A stretch of DNA of 64,000 bases, taken from Sweltsa coloradensis (taxonomy: Eukaryota > Arthropoda > Insecta > Plecoptera > Chloroperlidae). Within the stretch, counting starts at the first letter, position 1. Each line of letters starts with the position of its first letter. Shown here piece after piece: positions 1 to 11,723 of this stretch. The position numbers and the translations under genes were made by a program. Under the pieces are notes generated by a model, which saw only the letters and a program-made list of their open reading frames with translations, was not told the DNA's origin and made no database searches. The DNA lies in contig JAMZAV010005120.1 of the NCBI GenBank assembly GCA_024449915.1, forward strand, positions 46,949 through 110,948, in the 5' to 3' direction.

Positions 1-95
1 CCTCAAATTTGTGAAAATTTTACAAATTGTATAAATTGTTGTGATATCAGGTAAAATTCAGGAAGGTTGGTATGTAGGGTGTTGTTGTGTCTCAG

Positions 96-312
96 GTCTG
101 GGCCGCAGCCGGGTGTACAGGCTCGGGGACACCGGCCGGTGGCAGAAGGTGGAGTTCACTTGCGAACTCAGCGCAAACACCCTGGTCTACGCGGACGTGG
201 TGCAAGAGTTGCGCGGCGAGGGCAAGAGTCAGATCAAGACCCACAGCTTCCACATCATAGACGCGGTGATGCTGGGGGGGGAGGATGTCAGGCACCTGCA
301 CCTCACTACCAG
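96..312 (+). CDS. CMTR1: CMTR1 (cap1 2'-O-ribose methyltransferase), internal exon, GTase-like domain
   Basis: CMTR1 methylates the 2'-O of the first transcribed nucleotide of capped mRNA in the nucleus. This exon encodes about 72 residues of the guanylyltransferase-like domain that follows the catalytic Rossmann domain in the family. It reads LGRSRVYR, a tryptophan-containing strand, then RGEGKSQ, SFHIIDAV and GGEDVRHLHLTTR, in the same order as vertebrate CMTR1 as I know it. The acceptor is the CAG ending at 95 and the donor is AG/GTATGG at 312/313. The exon ends after two bases of a codon, and the exon at 4914 supplies the third base. GC content is higher than the surrounding intron. The methyltransferase and G-patch exons must lie upstream of the window. 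Confidence 0.9.
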
Positions 313-324
313 GTATGGACCCCC

Positions 325-355
<31 letters not shown>
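325..355. repeat. Heptanucleotide microsatellite in CMTR1 intron
   Basis: Just inside the intron after the first visible exon the seven-base unit GTCCATA is repeated about four times. It is a simple tandem repeat with no other sign of function. Confidence 0.8.
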
Positions 356-356
<1 letters not shown>

Positions 357-424
357 CCGTCCAGGTAGGCTCCTTCAATGGGCTATTCAAATGTTCAGAC
401 CGCCTTTCAAATACTAACTATTTA

Positions 425-958
425 TAGGTGGGACCAGATAAGCTGTCCCACGTCAAGGTCAAGCAAGAGCACGGACGCCAACGTTGACAATTTACACACA
501 ATGGGCATTAGGTTGGGCCTACCGTATTTGGTCATGTTATCGTGTATGTTATCACATAAAAACAACATTTTATAAGCTGTGAATAAAGTAGTTCGTCCCA
601 CAGAGTCAGTATTTTAGCGAAATAATGATTTTAAGTAATCACGATTACGAAAATTTTTTTTGCCTTGTTGGTAATGGTGTTTTCCAAAGTTCCAGCTGTT
701 TATAATGCCAACCTCGCCAGATGTGATGTCAATGTTTAGGAGCATCAAAATGTCTTGATTTTATTCGTACACTTCATAAATACTTTATTTTTAGGATATA
801 TTGGGCAGGCCTTGGCTTTGAAATAGTCGTGTTTTTCTCCGAAAGCAGTTTTAGAGACCGTTATTTTATTTACTTTTTGCCGATCCTGTGGCCATAGTGC
901 GTGGACGACAGTGCTGCGATCCCTCGGCGAGTGACAGCTTATCTGGTTCCACCTATAG
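425..958. repeat. Inverted-repeat pair inside CMTR1 intron
   Basis: The segment at 426-450, containing GGACCAGATAAGCTGTC, recurs in reverse complement at 931-957 with a few mismatches. The ~530 bp between them contains no recognisable coding sequence. This could be an old non-autonomous DNA transposon, but I see no clear target-site duplication. Confidence 0.4.
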
Positions 959-960
959 TA

Positions 961-2740
961 GGTTGTGCAAACTTGGATATTTAATTTTGAACCAAACTCG
1001 AACTTTCCAAGGGGTTGTCCATCGAATATTGAACTTCTATAAAATATCGAACTGAACCTGAAACAAACTCTATCCAAACTTAGGGATGTCAAACAGTTAT
1101 AGTAGGTAAAATTTACTGATAAGTCTAGACCGGCACCTCCACCACCTGTGTATGTAACTTTTGGACCACCATCCAAGTTTTGTATTTTTTATTTGTAGGC
1201 CCCTACCTGTAAATTGAGAACCACTTTTTGACTTGTCAAATAATGGGTGCCCTTACAATAATCACCTTACAAAAATAAAATCTAGTTTTGATTTGAGATT
1301 GTCTTTGATGCCATAAATATAAAATTTGTTGTCACTTCCCAAGCTTGTAGAAGATGTTTTATTTGAAATGTGGAAACGTTTTCTGATTCAGATGTAGATA
1401 TACCTTTGTTAACAACTCCCTGAAATTTGCAATTTTTAAGTCAATTAGAGGTCAATAAGAAATCCAGAAAGTATGAGAAATTAACTGGATTCAAGATTGT
1501 TATAGCCTAGGCCTATAGACATTTACAATAGGGAAAATCCACCTCCGCCCAAATACTGTACGAAAAGATTTTTTAGAAGAAATATTTCGTCCCCATTACA
1601 AATATGTACTTTGTTTTTTCCCTGAAATAATAATCCATGATTTATAGCCGTTTTAAAAGCAGCACTTTTTTAAAGCGGCAAAAACGACTGTGACGTCCCG
1701 AACTGTGTTGATCCAACGCCATAACATACATCCAACCAAAGATGTTGGAATAGTATTATAGTAGGATCGAGATATACATCAAGACGGCGGTGTTTTTAAA
1801 CAAAGCAGCGCCTAGCGTAGCCTACAGTAATGTAAACAGATGGGGGGACATTTTACATTTAACGCCTAGCCAGAAAACGAGAAAAGTTGACATTGCAATC
1901 AAAAACAAAACTGAAACAGTCCTAGGTCTAGGCCTAGACGTAGAAAATTATTTATAATACAACAGTCTAGGCCAATCGTTCCTCTAGGATATAGGCATTG
2001 GTATGTGAATACTAAAATTACTCACTTGACAAGCCCTAGGCTTAACTTGCCAACCCTAGGCCTGCACGTTCATGTTCTGACACACATCCCGCACAAAAAC
2101 CTTACTTTGATGACTAATTAAAGCCTATTGTAGATAAAGAATACCATGATAGTCCTAGCTATGCAAAAACTCAAGACAAAATGCTCGTTATTCTTTTTCA
2201 CAATGATCTCGCGAAATCTCCTGTCACACACGAAAAAAGAAAAAACAAAGACGGTGAAAATGTACATCCCTGTGGAGTTGTTTGTGTTGAGTGGATGGCC
2301 GAGCACCGCCGTCTGTATGTAAATATGTACAAATATACGTACATTTAGTTTCCAATTGGCCTTGACTCAACACAGTTATGACGTAGTACCGTCCAAAGAT
2401 GGCGCACGCTCGTTTTTGGCGCGCAAACTGGGGGACCCATTTAATTCTTGTTTAAATTACTCAAAAACACATTTTTTTAAATAAAAAAAAGTGCAGTGAC
2501 TATTAAAACATGAATAAAAATTAAATAAAATATAAAATATTAAGTGGAATATTCCCTATTATGCAAAGTTAGAGAAAGTTCATCGAACAGACCAAACACC
2601 AACTTGACTCAATATTTGGACAGATATTATTATTATAATCACCAGTACATATAAGGTACCGTATGTCATACATGATAATATGTTAGTGCAACTTCCAAAG
2701 CAGTAACCTTCTCAAAGTAGCAGCAATTAGCAAATAAGTA
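961..2740. other. Intronic sequence without recognisable features
   Basis: This AT-rich stretch of the CMTR1 intron has scattered GGCCTA motifs but no supported gene, RNA or repeat. Near 2395 there is an isolated CAAAGATGGCGC motif resembling a YY1-type site. Confidence 0.6.
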
Positions 2741-4620
2741 CAGTCAAACTTCGTTAGGACGCTTTTGAAGGGACAAAGAAAAGTGGACGTCGTAAACGTG
2801 AAAACGCGGAAACGAAATTCCATTAAAAAAAATTAGAAATTAGCATTCTTTAATATCTTGTATGTATAGTTATAGTGAGACAATCAAATACACTCAAATA
2901 GTATGGTTATTAATAGTTTAAATGTGTGTTATTAAATGCATAACAGGTAAGTATGCAAGCACTTATCACGCGCTGCAAATACTTGACAGTGCGCGTTGCA
3001 GCGTTGCTATCGGACACCTGTCCACTCCTTCCCATTCCACTGCTGCACAGCTGAAACAACTGTCACTCGATTCCCCGCCATGAGTTGCCTAGTCTCGTCT
3101 CTCTCGCACTCGCTAATGCTGTCTTACTTCCCTTCCCTGCCGCTGTAAACGAGGTCGGCTCGCTTCGCTGAAACCCGAGCGGAACCCAAACAAAAAACAA
3201 GCAGATTACGAGAGTCGAGTGTTTTCACTAGCGCGTGCGAGATACAATTAGGACGAGAAGATTTCATTTCACTACAGATCACACTTGTTGTCGACGAAGT
3301 CGAAAATTCTAAAAAAATTCTGGTATATAATTGTGTCAATCTTACATACACATTTACGAGCAAGAGTCAAAAAAACTTATTTTAAGGGTAAGTAATTAAT
3401 GAAATCAGTCTTGTTCAACATGTGAAACGTCCGCGGAAGTGAAGATGTGCACCCGCCACCCGTAGAATTCTCCGTTTCGCGGCAATGATAGCCTCGTCAG
3501 CCGGTCACACATCCACCCGACGCCCGGCGCAAGGTCGCAGTTTCCTCATGGAAGATCGTAGGCTATCCGAGCTGGTTTCAGGCGCGCTTCTCTTTTTTTA
3601 ATTGGACCAAAATGTTATGTTCTTTACTCCGAATGTCATGCTACAATGACGTTAGAATTGCACAGCGCGGTCGTCTTCCTGAGTGCTCGCCGCCGCCGCG
3701 ACCTTGCTCGAAGACGGCGGACGAGAGAGAGAAAAAGATTAAATATGGCCTTGAAGACGACATGATAGAGGCTGGCTATGATTATGAAGAAATGGACATT
3801 GTATTGGGTGACAATGAGGGTGACTATGAAAATGCAATAGCCAACACGGAAGCATTTCTGAGTGTGTTACATCGGCTACCACGCTGTGATGCACTCGATG
3901 ACAAAGAAGTGGATGAATGGGCGAATGGAACTTGCAATGTGACATCAGTCAAGAGCCGACAGACGCGGAGATAACCGCCCCCCCACCCCCCTCCCACGCC
4001 ACTAAATACGTATTGCCTAGCTCACTGTCTATTGGCTTCGGGCCAAGCCTCTCGCTGTGTTGTTTTGTTTACGTTATGAATGAGATAAGATAAACTAGAC
4101 CAGATACTCGTTCTGTTTTATTCACACTTCACTCCAAGCAATGCCAGCTGTGTTAGTGTCTGACGTGATTGTGCGACCTTGCACATGGAAAGTCAACACT
4201 CTACAATAACATTGCTTTAAAATAAAATGGTTTATTTATTTACATGCTTGTTTGCATACATGTTCATTGCCTGTTTTGCGATGACAATGAGTTGTTTCAT
4301 TCCTAAAGGATTTTCGTAGCACACTTGTAAGAATGTGTGGGTGGCCCAGCGTCTACGCTACCGCTGACGGAGGGCTAGGAGGGAGGGGGTCTGATTTCGA
4401 GCTCGCAGACTTTGTACTGTCGGCGCCTCAAAAACGTGGTAAACAAACACACAGGTGGCACGGGACCATGAATTGTATGCGTCGTAAGCGTGCTATCAGT
4501 AGGCGTCGTAACGAATTAGAAATTACATTGTTAGTATGGAACTTGAGCGGGGCCACTCAAATTTTGGCGGGGAAACCGTGAAAATGTTGTAATGAAGAGC
4601 GTCATAATGAAGTTTGACTG
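2741..4620. mobile_element. Tigger/pogo-like Tc1-mariner DNA transposon, non-autonomous
   Basis: The left end CAGTCAAACTTCGTTAGGAC is matched by the reverse complement of the right end, which reads GTCATAATGAAGTTTGACTG up to 4620. The ~22-base termini differ at about two positions. Both ends are flanked by TA (2739-2740 and 4621-4622), the target duplication of Tc1/mariner elements. The CAGTCAAAC...CGTTA terminus is typical of pogo/Tigger elements. The 1.88-kb length is close to a Tigger element, yet only a small acidic open frame survives, so it is probably a decayed or internally rearranged copy. It lies inside a CMTR1 intron. Confidence 0.82.
3612..3974 (+). pseudogene. Possible transposase C-terminal remnant inside the Tigger-like element
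   Basis: An open frame of 120 residues sits within the Tigger-like transposon. Its second half is acidic (YDYEEMDIVLGDNEGDYENA) and it ends near DDKEVDEWANG. Acidic C-terminal tails with an aspartate-rich end occur in pogo/Tigger DDE transposases, and the position in the element fits. I see no DDE triad or helix-turn-helix domain, so identification rests on context. It could also be a chance open frame. Confidence 0.35.
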
Positions 4621-4913
4621 TAGGTAAACTAACAATGAAAGCTTTATTTAGAGCAAAAATTATGTCTATGGAACGTTCATACTCGAATTTAATTGAACGT
4701 GCCGTCCGGAACAAAGCAATTTCTCTATCCGGACAAATGCGTAATAATCCAGGTTGTCCGGGTTGGCAACCCTACTTATATGAGTTATGATAATGTTGGT
4801 TAATAAAAGTAGCCAGTATCACATCCTCCATTATTTATATCAGTGGTTGCAACTCTACAGTACCAGCCAGTACCTGCACCAGGTTCAAATGTGTGTCCGA
4901 TGTGTGTTCGCAG

Positions 4914-5146
4914 ACTGGCGATGTGCCGCAAGTTTGCGCGCGCCCTGAACAAGCCGAGCCGGTGCGACCTGACCCCGATCCGAGTGAAGCAGCTCTTTGA
5001 CCTCGAGTCCGTCGCCGAGGTGTTTGACAAGCTGGAGATGCGCGTCATCAAGGGGGGCGGGGGACAGAGGAGACTGGTCTACAACTTGGCCGACGAGAAG
5101 AGGTTCTTCCTGCCTGGCGGGCTCATGTTCTTCAATGCTACCAAGG
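4914..5146 (+). CDS. CMTR1: CMTR1 exon, end of GTase-like domain
   Basis: This exon continues CMTR1 directly. The first base completes an arginine codon begun at 312, giving the junction TTR then LAMCRKFARALNKPSRCDL. It goes on through TPIRVKQLFDLESV, FDKLEMRVIKGGG and EKRFFLPGGLMFF. This order matches the family segment running from the AVSKPSR-like helix to the FVPxGL-like strand before the WW domain. The acceptor is TTCGCAG ending at 4913; other AGs at 4860 and 4882 are possible but give the wrong phase or foreign sequence. The donor is AAGG/GTGAGT at 5146/5147, leaving one base for the next exon. There is no internal stop or frameshift. Confidence 0.9.
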
Positions 5147-5688
5147 GTGAGTGAGGATGGTACAGAATCCTGTTGTACAGTCGCGATCAAATGTTAGTCA
5201 TGGGCTCTAAAAGATATCTACCGATGTGACCTTGCTCATGACAATACGGTTCATTTTGGCGTCGTTATATTCACAGAGCCATCACTCGATGACATCATCT
5301 AACAGGTTGTGGGGAACAATAGTGGCCCTATTTTACTTTCGAATTTGGCATATTGGAACTTTTGAACACTAGGCCCTGGGCATAATTAATATTACAACAA
5401 GGTTTGTTTGTATATATTAATGTATTCACCAAACACCACATAACCTTAGCGCAAGCTTATTTCTAGTGTATAAATCAATAAGGGCCAGTTTTTCTAGTGA
5501 CATAAATAGGGCAAGCCCATTTGCTAGGTGCTAGCTTAGTGTGACTGTAAAAGTGCCTTTTAGAACAAATCTGAGATTTGCTAAGCGAGTGTCGGTGGCG
5601 TAGGTAAAAGAACCCTTGATTTAGTTCTGATGCTGGGTATACAACATAAAGAAAATAAATACTATACTAATCAATAAAAATCTGATTT

Positions 5689-6263
5689 TTGGATGAGCAG
5701 AGCGAAGACTTCAATTTCACTGACCCCCCAAAAAATTTAGCTCGGGTGTTTTTTTGATGGTTTGTTTGTTTGTTTTTTTTGTCTTTTTGTTCGCTCTCTG
5801 TTGGGCAATGGCATATCCGATCTTGATGAAAATTAAAGGGGACCTTCGAAATCTCTGAACTTGGAGCTGTATTGTATTTGGGTACAATCGAAGAAATATT
5901 TGTCATGAATATCGTATTTTTACGATTTATTTAGATTTTTAGTGCCATTTGGGCCGATTCTGACCAAACGGGTTGGGCTACAACGTTCATATTTTACATG
6001 GACATTAAGGTTATGGTGATGTAGGCCTATTGCTTTCTGAATGAAAAATTTGAAAAGGTTAGCCAGAATCCATAGGATAAAGGTTTTAATATGTGTTTTT
6101 TTAGGTTTATAATATAACAATTAACAAGTAACAATAGAAACTTGACAACAATCACCTACAATGCATTCAAAAAGCACTTGCAATGAAAAAGTGGTGCTAC
6201 ACAAACTAAAAACTTACAAAAAAGCTCATCCATCAACGCGGCGGGACTTAAGCGTTTTCCTAG
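5689..6263 (+). mobile_element. Helentron-like non-autonomous element (copy H1)
   Basis: The 5' end reads TTGGATGAGC followed by GAGCGAAG. Near the 3' end an inverted match GCTCATCCATCAACGC precedes a short AACGC/GCGTT hairpin and the terminal CTAG, which is followed by T. Asymmetric inverted repeats, a 3' hairpin and a CTAG end are the marks of Helitron2/Helentron-type elements. This copy is the same subfamily as the minus-strand copy at 24828-25608. It lies in the last visible CMTR1 intron and has no coding capacity. Confidence 0.6.
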
Positions 6264-6323
6264 TACTAGTAAAAAAACATCTATAATAAACCTTATTCAT
6301 ATCAAAAGTTCATCACAGCCATC

Positions 6324-6400
6324 CGTGGTGGAACATACGATTAGGGTGCTGGTCCAAAGCGTATTGCTCTATGAGGACGTGGGTTTGAATCCCTCATCAT
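6324..6400 (+). repeat. tRNA-like SINE head
   Basis: The stretch has a degenerate A-box-like segment (ATTAGGGTGCTGG) and a B-box-like GTGGGTTTGAATCCC near 6380, spaced as in a tRNA gene. The acceptor stem does not close, so this looks like a tRNA-derived SINE fragment and not a tRNA gene. Confidence 0.4.
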
Positions 6401-6871
6401 AAGACATGTTTATTTTGTAATTGGTCCTTCATCGTCATCTATCACCAGTTCACCACTCATTGTCTCGAATAGCCTTAGCGTATTAGAGAGAGAGATGTAA
6501 AGCACTGCATAATCATCATCAAAAGTTCATTTACTCACTAGCTTATTTCCATTAGTCTCTTCTTTAATATGCATTTTTCATTTCTTTTCTTTCAAGAATA
6601 TCTGTTATTAATTTTCGTTGTTAATAATTTTGATAGTTTCACATTTAAATTGATAATTTCAAATATTTTAAAGAGTAACATGTATTATTTTATGTATATT
6701 GTATATTTTAATGTCAATTCGTTTATGTTTTCTATCCATTAGGCTATGCTATGATTTGCACTTGTGGAGTATTTGTACTCTGTTGTAATATGCATGATAA
6801 TAAATGGAAATAAAAAAGCATGATTTTTAATTTTTTTTAAATGAAATGAAAAAGAACCCCCCCTGTTTCAG

Positions 6872-7119
6872 ACCCGTGGATGAGACACATCAGCCGCAAG
6901 ACGCAGTGCAAGTACTACTACCATGCGCTGAGGAAGGAGTCCAAGTATGACAGAGACCGACCCCAAGAGGCGTGCGCCGACTTCTCTAGCTGCTTCCTCA
7001 GGCGCCAGGCGTGGTGGTGGGAGGAGGGGGTGAACGTGCACGAGGAAGGGGGGACACAGGACCCGAAGAAGCTGCATAGACATGGCCTCTTGACGTTCAT
7101 CAGCCACAAGAGCCAGTGA
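6872..7119 (+). CDS. CMTR1: CMTR1 terminal coding exon, WW domain and C-terminus
   Basis: The acceptor is CCCTGTTTCAG ending at 6871. The two leading bases complete an aspartate codon left open at 5146, giving TKDPW across the junction. Residues DPWMR, then CKYYYHALRKESKYDRDRP, form a WW-like domain. The first tryptophan, the aromatic YYY strand and the final proline are present, and the second tryptophan position is tyrosine. The tail, RRQAWWWEEGVNVHEEGG through LLTFISHKSQ, matches the conserved C-terminal block of CMTR1 (WxWGxxIxVH and SFI-like). In human CMTR1 the WW domain binds the RNA polymerase II CTD. The stop TGA is at 7117-7119. I see no AATAAA in the next 1.9 kb; the first clear one is near 9069. 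Confidence 0.92.
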
Positions 7120-7594
7120 GAGTTGCACTCGGCTTGACAATACCCTGTATAAGAGGTAGCTGTGGAAATATGACATTTAGCCAATCAATAGCTGGTGATT
7201 ATCCGATTGACGTGAAACTTTGCATAGTTGGAAAGCAAGGATGTGTACGATACGTAGATAATCGATAATGAAAATATTATCAAATTGCTTGTTTTCTGAA
7301 AAAAAACTTCATAAAAAATCATATCATTTCCACGCACTAACGCGGACCACCGTTGTGTGAACGTGAATGATGATTAGCCTACAATTCGCAATCATGGAGA
7401 CACAAAGAATTCACACTTTTCCTGACCAAAAAAATGGTTTTGCTTTTTGAGAAATTGAATCTTAACTTTGCCCATCGGCTGGTAAAAGTGTCTCTGTTTT
7501 TAGTTTTTACCAACAATGTTGATTGATAGGCCTAATGCAGTCACTTTTTTGTGTATTCGGTATAGATTGGAGAAGGGTTGACAGGTTGGGAAAG

Positions 7595-7735
7595 CATAGA
7601 GAACATAAAACCCAGCCTGAAGGGCTGGGGGCGACAAAACTTTTCACCTGCTGATGACAACTGCAGCTAATTTAAAGTTGTTTGTTACCTTAATCCACGA
7701 CGCGTTTTGTCCTTCTGGGACTCATCAGGCGGATG
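7595..7735. repeat. Repeat related to 13660-13860
   Basis: The sequence AACTGCAGCTAAATTAAAG-like and TTTTGTxCTTCT around 7660-7730 recurs at 13680-13735, where a second inverted portion (ATTATCTGCAGTCATCACC) follows. Both look like pieces of one interspersed repeat. There is no coding sequence. Confidence 0.5.
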
Positions 7736-7904
7736 GTGGCCACTAAAAATCAGCTAGCTACATGCAAACAAAACTCACAACACATAACCAAACCTGTGGT
7801 AGGGCCACGCAAGAAGCAAATTCTGCATGCATGTTGTCATCATCAGCAAGGTTACTTCACACACCATTCATACTGGGGCACACAGTCAGCACAAACAGTA
7901 AGGG

Positions 7905-8215
7905 GGCTTGCCTCCCAACTCTGGTGCTCGGGAGACAAGAAATCCATGACTTACCCTGGAATCGAACCAGGACCCTTGGCAACAAGAGAAAAGCTGCCCC
8001 TCCTGCTGTTGCTGGGCAAGGGTGCCTCTTCATTCATTCTAAGAGAAAGGGTTAGAGATAGGAAGGGTGGAAAGTCACAACACAGCACAACCAGTGAGGG
8101 GTCTTCCCTCCTAGACTCTGGTGCTTGGGCGACAAAAGAACCATGTCTTACCCTGGATTTGAACCAAGACCCGTGGCAACGAGAGAGGCTGCCCTACTAA
8201 TTGTACTGGGATTCG
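7905..8215 (-). repeat. Two tandem tRNA-like SINE units
   Basis: On the minus strand two units about 190 bp apart each carry a good B box. One is GGTTCGATTCCAGGGT (from 7955-7975) and the other GGTTCAAATCCAGGGTA (from 8148-8165). Each is preceded by TTGCCAxGGGTC and followed by similar flanks (the GGTGCT and CCTCC motifs in both). This is a duplicated tRNA-derived SINE. A long open frame through it on the plus strand is incidental. Confidence 0.55.
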
Positions 8216-9343
8216 AAAACGAAAGGAAACAATACTACAAATTGCAAGCTCTTGGCTATTCTTTGTATGCACGTGATGTCATAAACATTGTTGGCGGCCA
8301 TATTGCTGTACGTCAGGGATTGCCTTCTCAATGTGTAGCGGTCATATTTCCGTACATAAAGGCATTGTTGAAGACAAACAAATGACGTTAATGAATATAA
8401 AGAATAGCACAGGCACATGTGCTATACTAGCTCTTGGCTGCAGGTGAAGAGGTTGAAGGAAAAGACGAGTAGGGTCTAACAGGTTCATCACCTGCTAGGC
8501 CCCCCCAGCAGGACAAGGAGTCACTTGTAAGGAACAAGGAAACATGGACCCACCAGAGGGTGTAGAGTAGGCTCGCCCATCTCGACCCCATAGGTGAAGA
8601 AAGATAGAAAGTGATAGAGGTGTCAAAAGACTGGTTTGTTACAAATAGGAAAAGGCCAATCGGCTAGTGCATCTCTGCTATGAACAACAGGGAATGTGCA
8701 AGTCTGACTATGAAATCGAGAACAATGTTCTGCTAGGTCTCGCTCAATTTATTTCAACATCTTCTCGAAACGAAAGAGGTGGTTCGAGAAATCCATCACG
8801 GCAGGCATAATATTGGTAAATGGTGCGCTCTTAAGAAGCGAACAGCTGGTGAGAAGTGTGCACTCGCTTCTGTTCCCTAAACTACGAAGTGCCCGTGCGC
8901 ACCACTTATCTGATAACTTACTGATAACTGATAACTTACTTTACTTTTCTTTACTACTACTTTACTACTTATTTTACTGATAACTTGCGTGGATAGAGGA
9001 TGCTTACCTGCCAGATGTTGAGAAGGTGAAGTCGGACTAATTTAGCGGGTTTTCTTACTGTAGAACTAAATAAACAACACGATTAGGGTTTCGATTAGGT
9101 TTTCCGTATTGACAAATCGTTTTGTGCACTTCAACGCAACGCACAAAGGCATATTTGCCGTAAATATGTCAAGTTTTGCCCTTCCAACATGGCCGCCCCA
9201 TAAGAAATAACATGACTACCAAGATGGCAGCCTCTAAGGTGGCTTCAAGGTTACAGTATAGCATACGCAATACTGTACACGTAAGAATATAGAGATTTAG
9301 GCGGGTTCGAACCCCGATCGGGATGGATTTTTTAACTTCTGAA
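8216..9343. other. Intergenic stretch, simple repeats only
   Basis: Downstream of the SINE pair I recognise no gene. At about 8905-8990 there is a TTACT/GATAAC-rich low-complexity tract. At 9308-9320 GGTTCGAACCCC resembles an isolated tRNA B box. An AATAAA near 9069 could be a distal poly(A) signal for CMTR1, without further support. Confidence 0.4.
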
Positions 9344-9951
9344 TTGTTGGATGAGCGTAGCGAAGATTCCATTTCACTACACTGGAGAAAAAAATCCGTA
9401 ATGTTATTTTTTCCCCCCTTTTTTTGTATTTTTTTGTGTGTGTTAACACAATTTCGGCTAAACCGATACTCCAATTGCAATTACATTTTCTGGAGGCCTT
9501 CGAAATCTCTGAACTTAGAACTGCCACTTTTTTTAGCGCAATCGAAAAACTATTTCTTATGAAGATCGCAATTTTACGATAAAAAAAAATAAAATAAAAA
9601 AATTTAAACATTTCTTCGACACCTTCATCCTTTATCCGATTGTAATGATTTTTTCACAGAACCTTAACTTGATGAATTAATATATTGGTGTGGAATTTGA
9701 GCGCAATCGAAAAATAATTTCTCATAAAAATCGCAATTTTACGCTTTTTTTTTTAAAACATTTCTTCGACTTATAACGTCTACATACTTTTACAGATCCT
9801 AAATTTCATGAATTAATATAACGGTGTGAAATTTGAGCGCAATCGAAAAATAATTTTTGATGAAAATCGCAATTGTACGCTTTTTTTCGTTTAAAAAGGA
9901 ATAACGCTCAACCAACAACGCACCTGAAAAAGTGTTTGCGAAGCTTCCTAG
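9344..9951 (+). mobile_element. Helentron-like non-autonomous element (copy H2)
   Basis: It begins TTGTTGGATGAGCGTAGCG and ends AAGTGTTTGCGAAGCTTCCTAG, followed by T. A partial inverted match (CTCAACCAACAACGC) lies near the 3' end. Internally, a ~145-bp unit containing GCGCAATCGAAAAATAATTT is repeated about twice. This 3' end type (GAAGCTTCCTAG) is shared with the copy ending at 51905. Confidence 0.6.
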
Positions 9952-10262
9952 TATTAAATATAGAGATCAGTGGGGCGCACCGACACTGCGCATTACTCTA
10001 TTCACTGTACTACGTGGATGGATTCTCTCGTGTATCGGTATCGATAAGTCAGGATCCCCGTTCGATCTCGGTTGAAAATTGCCTTCAATTTTTTCAGTAA
10101 TTATGTCATTCTAGGTTGTAAGTTGTTTTGTTCCATCAGTTATGAGTGACACTCACCAACAACTCTAATTACACTATGTTTAATACAATTAGGCTAAGGC
10201 CTGTAAGTTTTCACCTGCCGTATTATTTGAACTTTGAAGGAATAAGTGTACATTGTAATTAA
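9952..10262. other. No recognisable feature
   Basis: This is an AT-rich spacer between two mobile elements. I see no gene, RNA or repeat in it. Confidence 0.5.
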
Positions 10263-11290
10263 GGTTGCCATTCGATACGAATTTCAGTATCGATAATCGG
10301 GCCAGTTAACTCGATTATCGATCGCGATAATCGAATTTAAAAAATATCGATCGATAATCGATAATCGAATCAAAATTAGGCCTAAACTTGCTCGTATACC
10401 GACGCGGACCGTGGACCTTTTGCGAGTGCATCCTTTTGTTCCTTCTATTTACTCAGAACAGGGTTTTTCCACGCTATTATAGCAATGTCTTTCACGAGCT
10501 CCCCCTCCCCCCCCCCACGTGTCTGGCCGGCGCGACGAGAGCGAGCTAAGTGGAGTAGACAGACCGCGCTACGCTACCCGGCTTGAGTGTTGTCTTTGTG
10601 AAGGTCGTTCTTCTTGGAAATCGTGGTTCTGTGAAGTTTCATTAAAGCTTTTGTTGAGATTGTCGTTCATTCATTTACGAGATATTATCAGTTTAACTAT
10701 TCAATGCTCCGATATTTATTACGTGACGAGATGAATATTGTTAGACATTAGTTATAGACATTAGTTTGGAAGACGACGTAATATTGGTGTGAGAGAACTG
10801 ATATGATAATATTATCGTAGCACTACGGTAAGAAGAAAAGCGATTACGAGTTGGCGTGGAATGGGGAGGAATGCATCTCGATAAAATACTTGTTGACCTT
10901 GCTTGGCGGTGACGCGCCGAGGTTGAGCAATCAGCGCCTGATCGGCTCGGGAATGCAGCCGCCTGCCACCCGAGCCGAGCCGGCCCGTAACACACACGCG
11001 TCATGCTGGTGGCCTATACTGCACAGTGCAGGCGCTTCGTACTTCACGCCTTACGAGTGTTGTAGATCTCGCAGTGGACGCATTTTTCACGGAATAAAGC
11101 GATAAATGTCTTGACTGGTACTATTTTATGAAGTTTTGCAGAGCGGGCGGTAAATTACAAAATTTCGGGCGGGCGAACTACTATTCGATTATCGAAATAT
11201 CGATAATCGATTCTGGAAAACTGAATCGATTATCGATCGTTTCGGGAAATAATCGTATCGATCGATATATCGATTATCAAACGGCAACCC
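10263..11290. mobile_element. hAT-like element with TATCGATAATCGAT-rich inverted ends
   Basis: The left end GGTTGCCATTCGATA matches the reverse complement of the right end GGTTGCCGTTTGATA. Both ends continue into dense ATCGATTATCGAT repeats. GGGTTGCC-type termini are common in hAT elements. The flanks TAATTAA (left) and TAATTCAA (right) look like an 8-bp target duplication with one base lost. The ~800-bp core is more GC-rich and holds no recognisable transposase. Confidence 0.6.
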
Positions 11291-11723
11291 TAATTCAAAT
11301 TGTAATATAAGCAGACGAAGTGCGATTGAAATAAGACGTGAAATAATAAATACTGTTACGACTTATTTAATTCTACTGTTTTTAACCAATTCATTTTGTA
11401 CATTGGTATTATATCATTTAAAAAAAAGGTCAATTTAAGGTCGATAGCAACTTAGAGCATTATACAATAATGACGCTCGACTGCTGTTGGCCTAAGGCCA
11501 ACACCTCGCCTAAGGCTTCAAGGCCTATTTCTGTGAAGAAAACTTGTAAAACAATATTGAATTTAAACTAGAATGCACACTTTTGTAAACAGTGGAGCCT
11601 ATTTTTTATATAGACCCTTCTTGTCTAATCACAACATTAAATTCTTTGCAGATATCTATTACATGTTTTATCAATAGAGGCCTGTATAGGTTAATTTTAT
11701 TATTGCAAAAGTTGGGTTAATAA

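Noticed and set aside
3124..3363. 79-codon minus-strand frame inside the Tigger-like element
   Set aside because: It shows no transposase motif and the serine-rich composition looks random.
7733..8200. 155-codon open frame on the plus strand
   Set aside because: It runs antisense through two tRNA-like SINE units and has no protein features.
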